Source: Actinacidiphila sp965342175 | Lineage (GTDB): Bacteria; Actinomycetota; Actinomycetes; Streptomycetales; Streptomycetaceae | Assembly: GCF_965342175.1 (NCBI RefSeq) | Contig: NZ_CBDRBL010000032.1 | Span: 1 to 64,000 of the forward strand | Length of the DNA stretch: 64,000 nt | Direction: 5' to 3' | Notes under the pieces: model-generated | What the model was told of the DNA's origin: nothing | The model's input: only the letters and a program-made list of their open reading frames with translations | Databases searched by the model: none | Made by a program: the position numbers and the translations under genes | Shown here: positions 53,151 through 62,136 of the stretch, piece by piece | Layout: each line of letters starts with the position of its first letter | How positions within the stretch are numbered: position 1 is the stretch's first letter

Positions 53151-54227
53151 TCAGCGAGGCGCCAGCGCCAGCAGCGCGACATCGTCGCGCACCGCACCCG
53201 CATGCCGGTGCAGGTCTTCCCACACCGCGTCGACAACGGCCTGAGGACAGGGGACAGCACCTTCGGCCAGCCAGGCGGCGAGGCGTTCCGCAAGCGGGTA
53301 GAAGACCCCGGCGGCGTCACGGGCCTCGGTCACCCCGTCGGTATAGGCGAGGATCACGTCCCCCGGCACCAGGGGCACGACGGAAGGCGGCGCCGGTTCC
53401 TGTCCGGGCAGCCCGGCGCCGAGCGGCGGACCGTGCTCGCACGTGAGCTCCCGTACCTCGCGGCCGCGCAGCAGCAGGGCGGGCGGATGCCCCTGGCAGA
53501 CCAGCCGCACCCATGACCCGTCGTCGGGAAACTCCAGCAGCAGGGCGGTGGCGAACAGTTCGTCGTCCCCGGCCGCGTCCAGGGACAGCCGCCGTTCGAG
53601 ACGCCGGGCCACACCGCGCAGCTCCCGCTGGTCGAGCACCGCCTCGCGGAAGGCGCCGAGCAGGGCCGCGACCGTGCCGACCGCGGCAAGGCCGTGTCCC
53701 TGCACGTCGGCGACCAGCGCCCGTACGCCATGGGGCCCGTTCCGCACGTCGTACAGGTCGCCGCCCACCAGGGTGCCGCGCTGTGCGGCCCGGTACAGGG
53801 CGGCGCAACGCACCTGCCCCACATCGCCGGGCACCGGGGCGAGGACGGCGAGCTGCGCTGCCTCCGCCACCGACCGGGCCAGCACCAGCCGGCCCCGGAA
53901 GCGCCGCTGCAGCGCGGCGATGACCACGCTGAGGGCGCCGATGAGCACGACGGCGCCGAGCTCGGCGCCGACCAGCGTTCCCGAGCCCACCACGGGGAGC
54001 TCCATGACGACCACGACGGTGGTGGCCAGGATCGCGGTGCCCGCCACGCCGTAGGTGAGCGCGGCGAGCGGCGCGACGGCCGCGTAGTAGGCCCCGAGTT
54101 CCACGTCGCCGGGGGTGACGCCCTGAGCCAGGATCAGCGCGCCGAGCAGGGCGACCGGGAGCACGCGCAACCAGCGCGGCGGTGCGCCGATCCGCAGCGT
54201 GCCGTCCTCGGCCGGAGCCGTGCCCAT
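53151..54227 (-). CDS. PP2C/SpoIIE-type membrane phosphatase
   Basis: A 358-residue protein from the ATG at 54227. Three or four membrane segments (about 20-120) precede a SpoIIE-type PP2C phosphatase domain: metal-binding GGDLYDVRNG and LVADVQGHGLAAVGTVAALLGAF, LAYTDGVTEARD and the closing DDVALLALAPR. SpoIIE-type phosphatases usually dephosphorylate anti-sigma-factor antagonists. No anti-sigma or STAS partner is adjacent, so the target is unknown. It ends 15 bp from the convergent amidase gene. Confidence 0.92.
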   Translation of the reverse strand: MGTAPAEDGTLRIGAPPRWLRVLPVALLGALILAQGVTPGDVELGAYYAAVAPLAALTYGVAGTAILATTVVVVMELPVVGSGTLVGAELGAVVLIGALSVVIAALQRRFRGRLVLARSVAEAAQLAVLAPVPGDVGQVRCAALYRAAQRGTLVGGDLYDVRNGPHGVRALVADVQGHGLAAVGTVAALLGAFREAVLDQRELRGVARRLERRLSLDAAGDDELFATALLLEFPDDGSWVRLVCQGHPPALLLRGREVRELTCEHGPPLGAGLPGQEPAPPSVVPLVPGDVILAYTDGVTEARDAAGVFYPLAERLAAWLAEGAVPCPQAVVDAVWEDLHRHAGAVRDDVALLALAPR

Positions 54228-54574
54228 GCACGCACCGTATCCGTGAGCGGCGCGGGCCGCGCGTCTCAGAGGCGGCCGCGGTCGCGGGTCGTGGCCGCGT
54301 GCCACGACCCGCGGCGAGCTCGCTGTGGTGCCGTCAGCCGACCTCGAGGCGGGCGTGCGCCGCGTCGAAGGCGGCGGCACGGCACCGGCATCGGCGGTAC
54401 GTCGTGGAAACCGCCGTCGCAACGATCCACCGGCGGGCCGCCGGCCTCGCCGCTACCGGGCCGCGTTCGACGCCCTGACCTCATGGGTGGAGCGGAGCCG
54501 GACGCCTCCCGCGGACCGCACGGTGCCCCGGCCGGCGAGCGGGGACGTCGTCGACTCCTGCGCGCTGTCCTGAG
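54228..54574. other. Intergenic stretch, no gene seen
   Basis: Between the MOSC gene stop and the PP2C gene start, both on the minus strand. The only noteworthy frame is a minus-strand run of 48 codons ending in AAAFDAAHARLEVG at the TGA about 54334. It has no start codon, so it may be the tail of a lost gene or chance. Confidence 0.4.
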
Positions 54575-55117
54575 TCAGACCCGCTCGAGCGGACGGTGCG
54601 GCCCTTCGGGGAGCTCGACGGCGATCGGATCGCCGGGCCGCACCTCCCCGCCGTGCAGGACCACGCCCATGATCCCGCCCTTGCGGACGACCGCCCCGCG
54701 CTCGTCCCTGCCCACGACCTGCCGCAGCAGACCCGGCCGGAAGCCGTCGATCTGGCGGCAGGGGTTGCGCAGACCGGTCACCTCGACGACGGCCTCGGCA
54801 CCAAGCCGCAGCCGTGTCCCGACGGGCAGGCCCAGCAGGTCGACGCCGCGCGTGGTGACGTTCTCGCCGAGCTCGCCCGGGGCGACCTCGAAGCCGGCGG
54901 CGCGCAGCTCGTCGTGGAGTTCGCCGTGGATGAGGTGGACCTGGCGCAAGTTGGGCTGCGTCGGGTCCTGGGCCACCCGCGACCGGTGCTGCACCGTCAC
55001 CCCGAGATGGGCGTCCCCCTCCACGCCGAGCCCGGCCAGCAGCCGGATGCTGCCCCGGGCGGGCTTGCTGAAGTGGTGCCCCTCGTCGCGGCTGACGGCG
55101 GTGACGGTCGCGGTCAT
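54575..55117 (-). CDS. MOSC-domain protein
   Basis: A 180-residue stand-alone MOSC domain: VTAVSRDEGHHFSKP, GLGVEGDAHLGVTVQHRSR, ELGENVTTRGVDLLGLPVGTRLRLG and the sulfur-carrying cysteine in VTGLRNPCRQIDGF. MOSC proteins bind molybdenum cofactor or transfer sulfur. The single-domain form resembles YiiM-type proteins that act with the Mo cofactor. It is divergent from a VOC gene across a 93-bp region holding an 18-bp palindrome. The molybdenum hydroxylase operon is 44 kb away, so no link is implied. Confidence 0.9.
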   Translation of the reverse strand: MTATVTAVSRDEGHHFSKPARGSIRLLAGLGVEGDAHLGVTVQHRSRVAQDPTQPNLRQVHLIHGELHDELRAAGFEVAPGELGENVTTRGVDLLGLPVGTRLRLGAEAVVEVTGLRNPCRQIDGFRPGLLRQVVGRDERGAVVRKGGIMGVVLHGGEVRPGDPIAVELPEGPHRPLERV

Positions 55118-55172
55118 GGTCGCCTGCTCCCCCCTCGGTCGGTTCGGGATACCCTCAGTCTAACCAGGAGCT

Positions 55173-55190
55173 TCATTGAACTTTCAATGA
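55173..55190. promoter_or_regulatory. 18-bp palindromic operator between MOSC and VOC genes
   Basis: TCATTGAACTTTCAATGA is a perfect inverted repeat with a 2-bp centre (arms TCATTGAA/TTCAATGA), in the middle of a 93-bp divergent region. It has the size and symmetry of a MarR- or TetR-type operator that could control both genes. No regulator gene is adjacent. Confidence 0.75.
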
Positions 55191-55210
55191 TGCCGCCGTA
55201 AGGTGGACTC

Positions 55211-55711
55211 ATGCCTGTTCGCCGTCTCAACCACGCCGTGCTCTACATCCGTGACGTCGCGCGGTCGGTGGAGTTCTACACCGCCGTGTTCGGCTTCACC
55301 GTCGACACGGAGATCCCCGGACGCGCCGCCTTCCTGAGCGCCGCGGGCACGCTCAACGACCACGACCTGGGACTGTTCGCGATCGGCCCGGACGCGCCCG
55401 GCCCCGAGCAGGGCCGCGTCGGTCTCTACCACCTGGCCTGGGAGGTCGGCACACTCCGCGAACTGGCCGACACCGCCCGTCTGCTCAGCGAACGCGGCGC
55501 GCTCGTCGGCTCCAGCGACCATCTCGTGTCGAAGTCGCTGTACGCCAAGGACCCGGACGGCAACGAGTTCGAGGTGATGTGGCGTGTCCCCCGCGAGGAC
55601 TGGCCCCAAGACCAGGAACTCGCCGCACCGCTCCCCCTCGACCTGCAGGCGGCGCTGGACCGCTGGGGGCCCGACCGCAGGACCGGCGCCGCCGCTGGCT
55701 CCGTGACCTGA
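55211..55711 (+). CDS. VOC-family (glyoxalase/extradiol dioxygenase-like) protein
   Basis: A 166-residue VOC protein with two beta-alpha-beta-beta-beta modules. It opens LNHAVLYIRDVARSVEFYTAVFGF (metal His8), continues with GLYHLAWEVGTLRELADTA (second His) and ends with LYAKDPDGNEFEVMWRV (Glu). The three ligands match catechol 2,3-dioxygenase-like metalloenzymes, but substrate cannot be fixed. GTAAGGTGG precedes the ATG. Shares the palindrome at 55173-55190 with the MOSC gene. Confidence 0.9.
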   Translation: MPVRRLNHAVLYIRDVARSVEFYTAVFGFTVDTEIPGRAAFLSAAGTLNDHDLGLFAIGPDAPGPEQGRVGLYHLAWEVGTLRELADTARLLSERGALVGSSDHLVSKSLYAKDPDGNEFEVMWRVPREDWPQDQELAAPLPLDLQAALDRWGPDRRTGAAAGSVT

Positions 55712-55742
55712 GCACGGGCCGCACCGCGCGTCCGCGGCGCCG

Positions 55743-55925
55743 TCACCTTCCGATCTGGCGCCTGCCGGACCGGCGCAGCCTGCGCCGCTGGGAGGGGTCC
55801 AGGGTGAGGTAGGCGGCCACGGGGACGCCCACGATGACCAGCAGGGCCAGCCACCAGGGCAGCACCCACAACAGGATCAGGCCGACGGCCGCGCCGCCGA
55901 CGGCGACCTTCGCGCGATTCGACAT
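55743..55925 (-). CDS. Small membrane protein
   Basis: A 60-residue protein behind a GGAGGGCGGG ribosome binding site. It has two membrane segments (VAVGGAAVGLILLWVLPWW and LALLVIVGVPVAAYL) and a basic tail. The sequence is typical of small streptomycete membrane proteins of unknown function. It is followed by no gene on its strand before the VOC gene. Confidence 0.75.
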   Translation of the reverse strand: MSNRAKVAVGGAAVGLILLWVLPWWLALLVIVGVPVAAYLTLDPSQRRRLRRSGRRQIGR

Positions 55926-56067
55926 CTTCCCGCCCTCCGTCCGCGGCACATGCCGCGCTCACTGGGATCAACGCGGGACCGCACGCCGCGGTTCCCCGCA
56001 GCAGGCGCCGCGGTCCACCCGCACGGCGCGCCCCGCCCGCATCGGGCAGGGCGCGACCGGCGGGAGC

Positions 56068-56238
56068 TCACTCGTGACGGCGTTCGGCCAGTTCCCTGGT
56101 TTCCTGCGGGGGCGCGTCCTGCGGCGCCGAGCACTCCGGGGCCGTCTCCGGCCCGTCGGGGGCGGTCGGCCGTTCACGGTCGCGGACCGCCTCGGCGCGC
56201 ACGAGCGCGCCTAGGGCCGCGTAGATGTCCACGGGCAT
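56068..56238 (-). CDS. Small conserved streptomycete protein
   Basis: A 56-residue protein starting at the ATG at 56238 with GGAGG upstream. It opens MPVDIYAALGALVRAEAVRD, a short helical segment I associate with small streptomycete proteins, and ends in a Pro/Glu-rich tail. Function unknown. The composition and the ribosome binding site support a real gene. Confidence 0.6.
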   Translation of the reverse strand: MPVDIYAALGALVRAEAVRDRERPTAPDGPETAPECSAPQDAPPQETRELAERRHE

Positions 56239-56332
56239 GGTGGGGTCCTCCTGCTGGTCTCGTCCTGCTGACACCCCGTTTCGGGCATGGGTACGCTGCG
56301 GTCCGCCGCATGGGCGAGGACCGCGGGCGCCG

Positions 56333-56713
56333 TCAGCAGCGCAGGACGAGGTGCAGGTGGTCGGGTCTGCCCGCGGGGGCGACGTGCCGGGCGGGGCCGC
56401 GGAGCGCGGCGCCGACGGGATTCGGGGGGCAGGTGTCGTGGACGATGTCCGCCGCGTGGCCCTGGACGGCGCCGGCACGCTGCTGGGGAGCGGCCGGCGG
56501 GGCGGTCCGCCGCCCGACGCCCACCGGAAGGTGCTGGTTCTGCTCGTCCCCGTCGTGGGTGGCGACGGCGAAGGCAGCCACCGGTTCCAGCGGCTGCAGG
56601 GCCGCGACCCCCGGTGCGCACAGCGCGTGGAGCAGGCACACCAGGGCCGCGAAAAGCCCGACGGCGGCCCCTGCCGGGACCCGGCGGGGACGTCCCGCTG
56701 CGCCATGCGGCAT
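56333..56713 (-). CDS. Small membrane-anchored or secreted protein
   Basis: A 126-residue protein from the ATG at 56713, placed by GGAGGAG. A single hydrophobic helix (GAAVGLFAALVCLLHALCAP, about 16-35) follows an Arg-rich start, with the remainder probably extracytoplasmic. The tail contains several His residues and ends HLHLVLRC. I do not recognise a domain. It lies 94 bp upstream of the 56-residue gene on the same strand, so the two may form an operon. Confidence 0.55.
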   Translation of the reverse strand: MPHGAAGRPRRVPAGAAVGLFAALVCLLHALCAPGVAALQPLEPVAAFAVATHDGDEQNQHLPVGVGRRTAPPAAPQQRAGAVQGHAADIVHDTCPPNPVGAALRGPARHVAPAGRPDHLHLVLRC

Positions 56714-57195
56714 GCGCTGCTCCTCCGGATGCGTACCCCCACTCTTAACCGGGCGCGCGCTCGGACCGGGTGGCGCACTACGCTGATCGGCACACGCGTT
56801 CACCCGGCGGGCGCAGTGCGCGCCGCCGCGCCCGCACGCGAATCGCGCGGGGGTGAGGGTGGAGGGCCCGTGGCGCGCGTCCCTCGCCGTCCGCGTCCTC
56901 CACGGCGTTCGACCGGGCCTGTGCGGCGGACCCCTGGCTCTTCACAACCTCAGCCCTCGGCGGCCTTCGGCAGACGAAGCGCCACCGCGCACCCTTGCGG
57001 GGCACGCCGGACCCCCTCGGCCGCTCAGGACACCCCAGCCGGTACGATCGCTCCCGGCACTCCGCCCGGAACCTCGCGGACGTGCCCCACCCCGCACGTG
57101 CCCGACCAGGACGGGGTGGCGGCCGGGTCGCCCGCCGGGAACCGCCACAGCGGTGCCGGGGCGCTCGGCGACTCTCCCCCGACCCATGCCCGGGC
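56714..57195. other. Intergenic region with a hairpin
   Basis: About 480 bp without a supported gene, between the MFS exporter stop and the small secreted protein. An inverted repeat CCACCCCG/CGGGGTGG (57087-57094 and 57112-57119, 17-nt loop) lies about 80 bp after the MFS stop and could act as its terminator. Confidence 0.4.
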
Positions 57196-58518
57196 TCAGG
57201 CTCCCTTGTAGCGGGTGAAGGCGGGGAACGCCGCCGCCAGGCCCAGCATCGCCACGATGACGAGCACTCCGCCCGCGGTGACCGCGGTACGCGTCCCGAA
57301 CGCGGAGGCGGCCGTGCCGTGCAGCAGGTCGGCCACCCGGGGACCGCCTGCCACGACGACCGTGAAGACGCCCTGCATGCGGCCGCGCATGTCGTCCGTC
57401 GCCACCGACTGCAGGATCGCGCTGCGGAACACCATCGAGACCATGTCGGCGAACCCGGCCAGCGCGAGGAAGGCCGCCGCCCACCACAGACTGCCGCTCA
57501 ACCCGAGCCCGGCGACGGCCGCCCCCCATCCGCAGACGGCGATGACGACCATCAGACCGTGCCGCTTGGCGCGGGAGAACGTGCCCGAGAACAGCCCGCC
57601 GGCGACCGCGCCGACCGGGATGGCCGCGAACAGCAGGCCGTATGCGAAACCCTCGCCCCAGGGGGCGTATGTGGTGGCGGCGAGCTGCGGGAACAGGGCG
57701 CGCGGCATGCCGAAGACCATGGCGACGATGTCGGCGAGGAAGGACAGCAGCAGGATGCGCTGCGCGGTGATGTAGCGGAACCCGGCACCCACCTCGCGCC
57801 AGCCGCCGCGCCGGGCCACTGGCGCCCCGCTCGCCTCCAGCGGCGGCAGCGCCGGCAGTCGCCACACCGCCCACACGGTCACGGTGAGGGCGATCGCGTC
57901 GATGAGGTAGAGGTCGGGCAGGCCGATGGCCGGTATCAGCGCGCCGGCGAGCAGCGGGCCGACGATCAGGCCGGTCTGCATCACGGTCGATCCGAGCGCG
58001 ATGGCGGCGGGCAGTTCCTCGGCGGGCACCAGGCGGGCAATGGCGGCGCTGCGCGCCGGGGCGTTCATGCCGGCCGCCGCCTGCTGGGCGGCGAGCAGGA
58101 CCATGAGCAGCCAGACGGACCGCGCGCCCGCGAAGGCCTGTACCCAGAAGAGCAGCGAGGTCACGGCGATGCCGATGTTGGTGTACAGCATCAGCTTGCG
58201 CCGGTCCACGCTGTCGGCGACCGCCCCGCCCCACAGGGCGAAGACCACGAGCGGGACCAGCCCGGCGATGCTGGAGTAGCCGACCCACGCGGACGAGCCG
58301 GTGATGTCGTAGATCTGCTTCGGCACCGCGACGGCGGTGAGCTGGCTGCCCACAGCGGTCACGGTGGTGGAGCTCCACAGGCGGCGGTAGGCGGGGTGGC
58401 GCAGGGGACGGGTGTCCATGAGCCACCGCCCGCGGCGGCTGCCGCGGCCCTGGCGGTCGGCCGCCGCGACGCGGTCCTCGGCGGGGGCGTCGCCGGCTGT
58501 CTTCTCGGTGCTGTCCAC
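57196..58518 (-). CDS. MFS transporter, EntS/DHA3-like exporter
   Basis: A 440-residue major facilitator protein with a GTG start and about 12 membrane segments. Recognisable pieces are RPLRHPAYRRLWSSTTVTAVG, the A-like loop GGAVADSVDRRKLMLYTN and MNAPARSAAIARLVPAEELPAAIALG, which place it with the DHA3/enterobactin-exporter type rather than sugar importers. Substrate unknown; no siderophore genes are nearby. The N-terminal 30 residues before MDTRPLRHP are variable, so a start about 33 codons downstream is possible. Confidence 0.9.
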   Translation of the reverse strand: MDSTEKTAGDAPAEDRVAAADRQGRGSRRGRWLMDTRPLRHPAYRRLWSSTTVTAVGSQLTAVAVPKQIYDITGSSAWVGYSSIAGLVPLVVFALWGGAVADSVDRRKLMLYTNIGIAVTSLLFWVQAFAGARSVWLLMVLLAAQQAAAGMNAPARSAAIARLVPAEELPAAIALGSTVMQTGLIVGPLLAGALIPAIGLPDLYLIDAIALTVTVWAVWRLPALPPLEASGAPVARRGGWREVGAGFRYITAQRILLLSFLADIVAMVFGMPRALFPQLAATTYAPWGEGFAYGLLFAAIPVGAVAGGLFSGTFSRAKRHGLMVVIAVCGWGAAVAGLGLSGSLWWAAAFLALAGFADMVSMVFRSAILQSVATDDMRGRMQGVFTVVVAGGPRVADLLHGTAASAFGTRTAVTAGGVLVIVAMLGLAAAFPAFTRYKGA

Positions 58519-58990
58519 GGGTGCTTTTTGCTTCCTCGTACAACTATCGCTGACCCGCAGACACTACCCGCCCTTTCGCCCGGTGTGTGACGGCGGACGG
58601 GCAAGGCCGGGACCTGCGCCCTCACGAGGACCGAACGCGCGGCACGCGGACCCGGGACACGGCACGCGAGCGGTCCGGGGGCCGGCGGCGGGGCGGCCCG
58701 CCCCCGGATCGTCGGGCCGGCCCGGTCGGTGCGATGCCGTGTCGCCGTGAACTCGTACGGGCCCACCGGCACTTGTCACGCGCGACGGCACAGGGGCGGC
58801 TCCCCGCCTCACGCGTTCGGCCCAGCCCGGCGGTCCCTCGAACACGAAGTGTGATGACCTGGTTGCGCAGCCGGAGGTGGGGACGGCGTGGCCGCTCGCT
58901 GTCGGGGCGGCACCCGACACCCGCCCCACGGCGGCTCACCGATGCCGACCAGCCCCGCGTCTCGCAACGGGCGGAAACGAAGGCGTGGCG
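58519..58990. other. Intergenic stretch, no gene seen
   Basis: About 470 bp between the divergent MFS gene and the first lipoprotein peptidase. It must contain the promoters of both. Short Arg-rich frames only; no palindrome of note was found. Confidence 0.4.
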
Positions 58991-60553
58991 ATGAAAGCTG
59001 TCCCGGCCGCCGGCCGAATACCCAGGCGCGGACTGCTCTGCGGGCTCGCCGCACTGGTCGCCCTCGGGATGCTGCTCGCCACCTGCACCGCCGTGCGGCA
59101 CTCACGCGGCACCGCCGGGCCCGCTCCGACCGGACCGCCTTCCACGAGCCCCGCCGGCACCATCCATCTGGATCTGCGGCGCTACTACACGCAGGACATG
59201 CGCTGGCGACCCTGCCCCGACCGGTCGTTCCAGTGCACGAGCCTCACGGTGCCGCGGGACTACGCGCATCCGCGGGCGGGCGACATCTCGCTGGCCGTGA
59301 TCCGCAGGCCCGCCACCGGCCGCGGCGCCGAGCGCATCGGCGCGCTGCACGTCAACCCCGGCGGGCCGGGGATCTCCGCGATCGACGACCTGCGGGCCTA
59401 CGCCGACACCTACTCCCCCTCCCTGCGTGCCGCGTACGACCTGGTCGCGGTCGACCCGCGCGGGGTCGGCCACAGCACGCCGGTGGACTGCGGTGCAGCG
59501 AGGCCCCGGACCGCCGCGACGCGCGGCACGCACCCTCCGGACCGGGCCGCCGTCATCGACACCTGGGCCGCCTACCACGCGGAGGTCGCCGCGGACTGCG
59601 CCCGGACCGCCGGGGGCCTGCTGCCGCACGTGGGCACCCTCGACGCGGCCCGCGACCTGGACGTCGTCCGTGCCGCGCTGGACGACGAGAAACTCCACTT
59701 CCTCGGCTTCTCCTACGGCACCTACCTGGGCGCCACCTACGCCGAGCTCTTCCCCTCCCGTGTCGGCCGCATGGTCCTCGACGGCGCCGTCGACCCCGGC
59801 ATGGACGGCTACCACGCCTACCTCAACCAGGCCCGGGGCTACCAGACCGCCTGGGAGTCCTTCGCCGCCGACTGCGCCCGCCGCGAGCACTGCCCGGTCG
59901 GCCACTCCGTCAAGGAGGCGGGCCGCACGCTGGACACCTGGGTGGCGGCGCTCGACCGCGCGTCCGTACGGCGGGGCGAGGACGACCACCTCGACGGCGA
60001 GGCCCTGCTCGGCGCGGTCGTCACCGCCCTGCGCGCGCCCGACTGGGAGACGCTGCGCGGGGTGCTCGCCGGTGTGCGGGACGGGGATCTCGCCGCGCTG
60101 CGGAAAGTCGTCGGGTCCGAGGACGCCGCCGCGACCGGTGATGCGTCCATGACGGCGGTCAACTGCCTGAGTTCCGCGCTCGAAGCGCGCTCGACACCCG
60201 GCCAGACCCTCGCGGCGCTGCCCGAATTCCTGCGGGCCTCACCGCAGTTCGGGGCCTTCTACAACGAGGACCTGTCGACCTGCGCGCACTGGCCGGCGCG
60301 GCCCACACAGGTCGCGCGGCGCGTCAGCGCGCGCGGTGCCGGTCCCATCCTCGTGATCGGCACCACCCGCGACCCGGCCACCCCCTACGACCAGGCCCGG
60401 GCACTGGCGGACCAGCTGTCCTCGGGCCGGCTCCTCACCTGGGACGGCGACGGGCACACCGCCTACCAGCGCGGCAGCCGCTGCGTGGACACCGCCGTCG
60501 ACGACTACCTCCTGCGCGGGCTGCTCCCGCCCACCGGCGCGGTCTGCCGCTGA
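58991..60553 (+). CDS. Secreted S33 peptidase lipoprotein, tandem copy 1
   Basis: A 520-residue alpha/beta hydrolase of the tripeptidyl aminopeptidase/SlpD-E type. A basic start and hydrophobic stretch ending LLATC suggest a signal with a lipobox-like cysteine. Catalytic residues: Ser241 in FLGFSYGTYLGATY, Asp in GTTRDPATPYDQA and His (about 489) in DGDGHTAYQRG; oxyanion segment HVNPGGPGISA. A cysteine pair in the cap (CTSL, RPCP) may form a disulfide. These enzymes trim tripeptides from secreted proteins. First of three tandem paralogues with 48- and 5-bp gaps, so probably one operon. Confidence 0.9.
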   Translation: MKAVPAAGRIPRRGLLCGLAALVALGMLLATCTAVRHSRGTAGPAPTGPPSTSPAGTIHLDLRRYYTQDMRWRPCPDRSFQCTSLTVPRDYAHPRAGDISLAVIRRPATGRGAERIGALHVNPGGPGISAIDDLRAYADTYSPSLRAAYDLVAVDPRGVGHSTPVDCGAARPRTAATRGTHPPDRAAVIDTWAAYHAEVAADCARTAGGLLPHVGTLDAARDLDVVRAALDDEKLHFLGFSYGTYLGATYAELFPSRVGRMVLDGAVDPGMDGYHAYLNQARGYQTAWESFAADCARREHCPVGHSVKEAGRTLDTWVAALDRASVRRGEDDHLDGEALLGAVVTALRAPDWETLRGVLAGVRDGDLAALRKVVGSEDAAATGDASMTAVNCLSSALEARSTPGQTLAALPEFLRASPQFGAFYNEDLSTCAHWPARPTQVARRVSARGAGPILVIGTTRDPATPYDQARALADQLSSGRLLTWDGDGHTAYQRGSRCVDTAVDDYLLRGLLPPTGAVCR

Positions 60554-60601
60554 CGCGACCCCCGCCCCGCGCCCCGGCGCGGCGCACAGAAAGGCGTGGC
60601 C

Positions 60602-62131
60602 ATGAACCCACCCCGACGCAGGCTCCACGGCGTCGTCGCCGTGCTCGGCAGCTGCGGGCTGCTGCTCACCGCGTGCGCGGCGGGCGACCTCCACCAGACA
60701 CCCGCCGGAGCGGTCACCACGGCGCCCGCCACGGCGGCGCTCACCGCCGTACCGGCGGAACTGGCCCGCTACTACGGGCAGCGGCCGGGCTGGCGGGCCT
60801 GCGACGCGGTGCCGTCGTTCCAGTGCGCCACCATCAAAGTGCCCCTGGACTACGACCGCCCCCAGGCGGGCGACATCACCCTGGCCGCGATACGCCGGCC
60901 GGCCACCGGCAGCGGCGCCGCGCGCGTCGGCTCGCTGCAGATGAACCCCGGTGGGCCCGGGTCGTCCGCGATCACCTATCTGCTCGACAACGCCGGCTCC
61001 TTCTCGCCCGCGGTGCGCGCCGCGTACGACCTGGTGGCGGTCGACCCGCGTGGCGTCGGCGCCAGCACCGTGGTGGACTGCGCCACGGACACCCCCGCGT
61101 CCGTCCAGGACCCCGGCGCGCGCAAGGCCGACATCGACGCCTCGGCCGCGGCCTACGCGCAGGTCGCGGCCGAATGCGCCCGGCACGCCGGGCGGTTGCT
61201 GCCGCACGTGGGCACAGTGGACGCCGCTCGCGACATGGACGTCGTCCGCGCCGTGCTGGGCGACGAAAGGCTCCACTATGTGGGCTTCTCCTACGGCACC
61301 TACCTGGGCGCCACCTACGCCGGGCTCTTCCCCTCCCGTGTGGGCCGCATGGTCCTCGACGGCGCCGTGGACCCGGCTCTGGACGGCTACGCGTTCACGA
61401 TCGAGCAGGCACAGGGTTACCAGACCGCCTGGAAGTCCTTCGCCGCCGACTGCGCCACCCGCCCCGACTGCCCCGTGGGCCACTCGGTCCAGGAGGCCGG
61501 CCGCACGCTGAACGGCCTGGTGGCGAGGCTTGACCGCACCCCTCTCCGGCAGGGCAAGGACACCACCGTCACCGGGGACTCCGTCCTCGGAGCAGTCGTC
61601 CTCGGGCTCAGGGCCCCCGCCTGGGAGACGCTGCGCGCCGCGCTCGCGGAACTGCTGGCCGGCCAGACCGCGGCCGTACAGGCGCTCCTGGGCGGGGACG
61701 AGGAGACAGACCCCGGCGACCAGTCGTACTACGCCGTGTCCTGCCTGAGTTCCACCCTGGGGACGTGGTCGACCGTCGCGCAGGCACAGGCGGCGCTGCC
61801 CGAGTTCCGGCGCGTGGCACCGCAGTTCGGCGAGTACTACGCCGGGACGCTGCCGATGTGCACGCGGTGGCCCGTCCGCCCGAACCAGGCCCCGGGCCGG
61901 ATCACGGCAGCGGGCGCACCGCCGGTCCTCGTCGTGGGCACCCTCCGGGACCCGGCCACCCCGTACCCCTGGGCGCAGGCGCTGGCCGGGCAGTTCTCCT
62001 CCGGACGGCTGCTCACCTGGGACGGTGACGGGCACACCGCCTACCACCGGGGCAGCGTCTGCATCGAGAGCGCCGTGGACGGCTACCTGACACGCGGCCA
62101 TCTCCCGCCCGCGGGCACGGTCTGCCTCTGA
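60602..62131 (+). CDS. Secreted S33 peptidase lipoprotein, tandem copy 2
   Basis: A 509-residue paralogue of the preceding gene. It has a clear lipobox: GSCGLLLTACAAG, with Cys near residue 24. Catalytic residues: Ser230 in VGFSYGTYLGATY, Asp in GTLRDPATPYPWA and His in DGDGHTAYHRG; oxyanion segment MNPGGPGSSA. An in-frame GTG two codons upstream (60596) is too close to the AAAGG ribosome binding site, so the ATG at 60602 is preferred. Ends 5 bp before copy 3. Confidence 0.9.
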   Translation: MNPPRRRLHGVVAVLGSCGLLLTACAAGDLHQTPAGAVTTAPATAALTAVPAELARYYGQRPGWRACDAVPSFQCATIKVPLDYDRPQAGDITLAAIRRPATGSGAARVGSLQMNPGGPGSSAITYLLDNAGSFSPAVRAAYDLVAVDPRGVGASTVVDCATDTPASVQDPGARKADIDASAAAYAQVAAECARHAGRLLPHVGTVDAARDMDVVRAVLGDERLHYVGFSYGTYLGATYAGLFPSRVGRMVLDGAVDPALDGYAFTIEQAQGYQTAWKSFAADCATRPDCPVGHSVQEAGRTLNGLVARLDRTPLRQGKDTTVTGDSVLGAVVLGLRAPAWETLRAALAELLAGQTAAVQALLGGDEETDPGDQSYYAVSCLSSTLGTWSTVAQAQAALPEFRRVAPQFGEYYAGTLPMCTRWPVRPNQAPGRITAAGAPPVLVVGTLRDPATPYPWAQALAGQFSSGRLLTWDGDGHTAYHRGSVCIESAVDGYLTRGHLPPAGTVCL

Positions 62132-62136
62132 CGGCG

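Noticed and set aside
54334..54480. Minus-strand run ending AAAFDAAHARLEVG
   Set aside because: No start codon and closed by a TGA upstream; could be a gene tail but cannot be supported.
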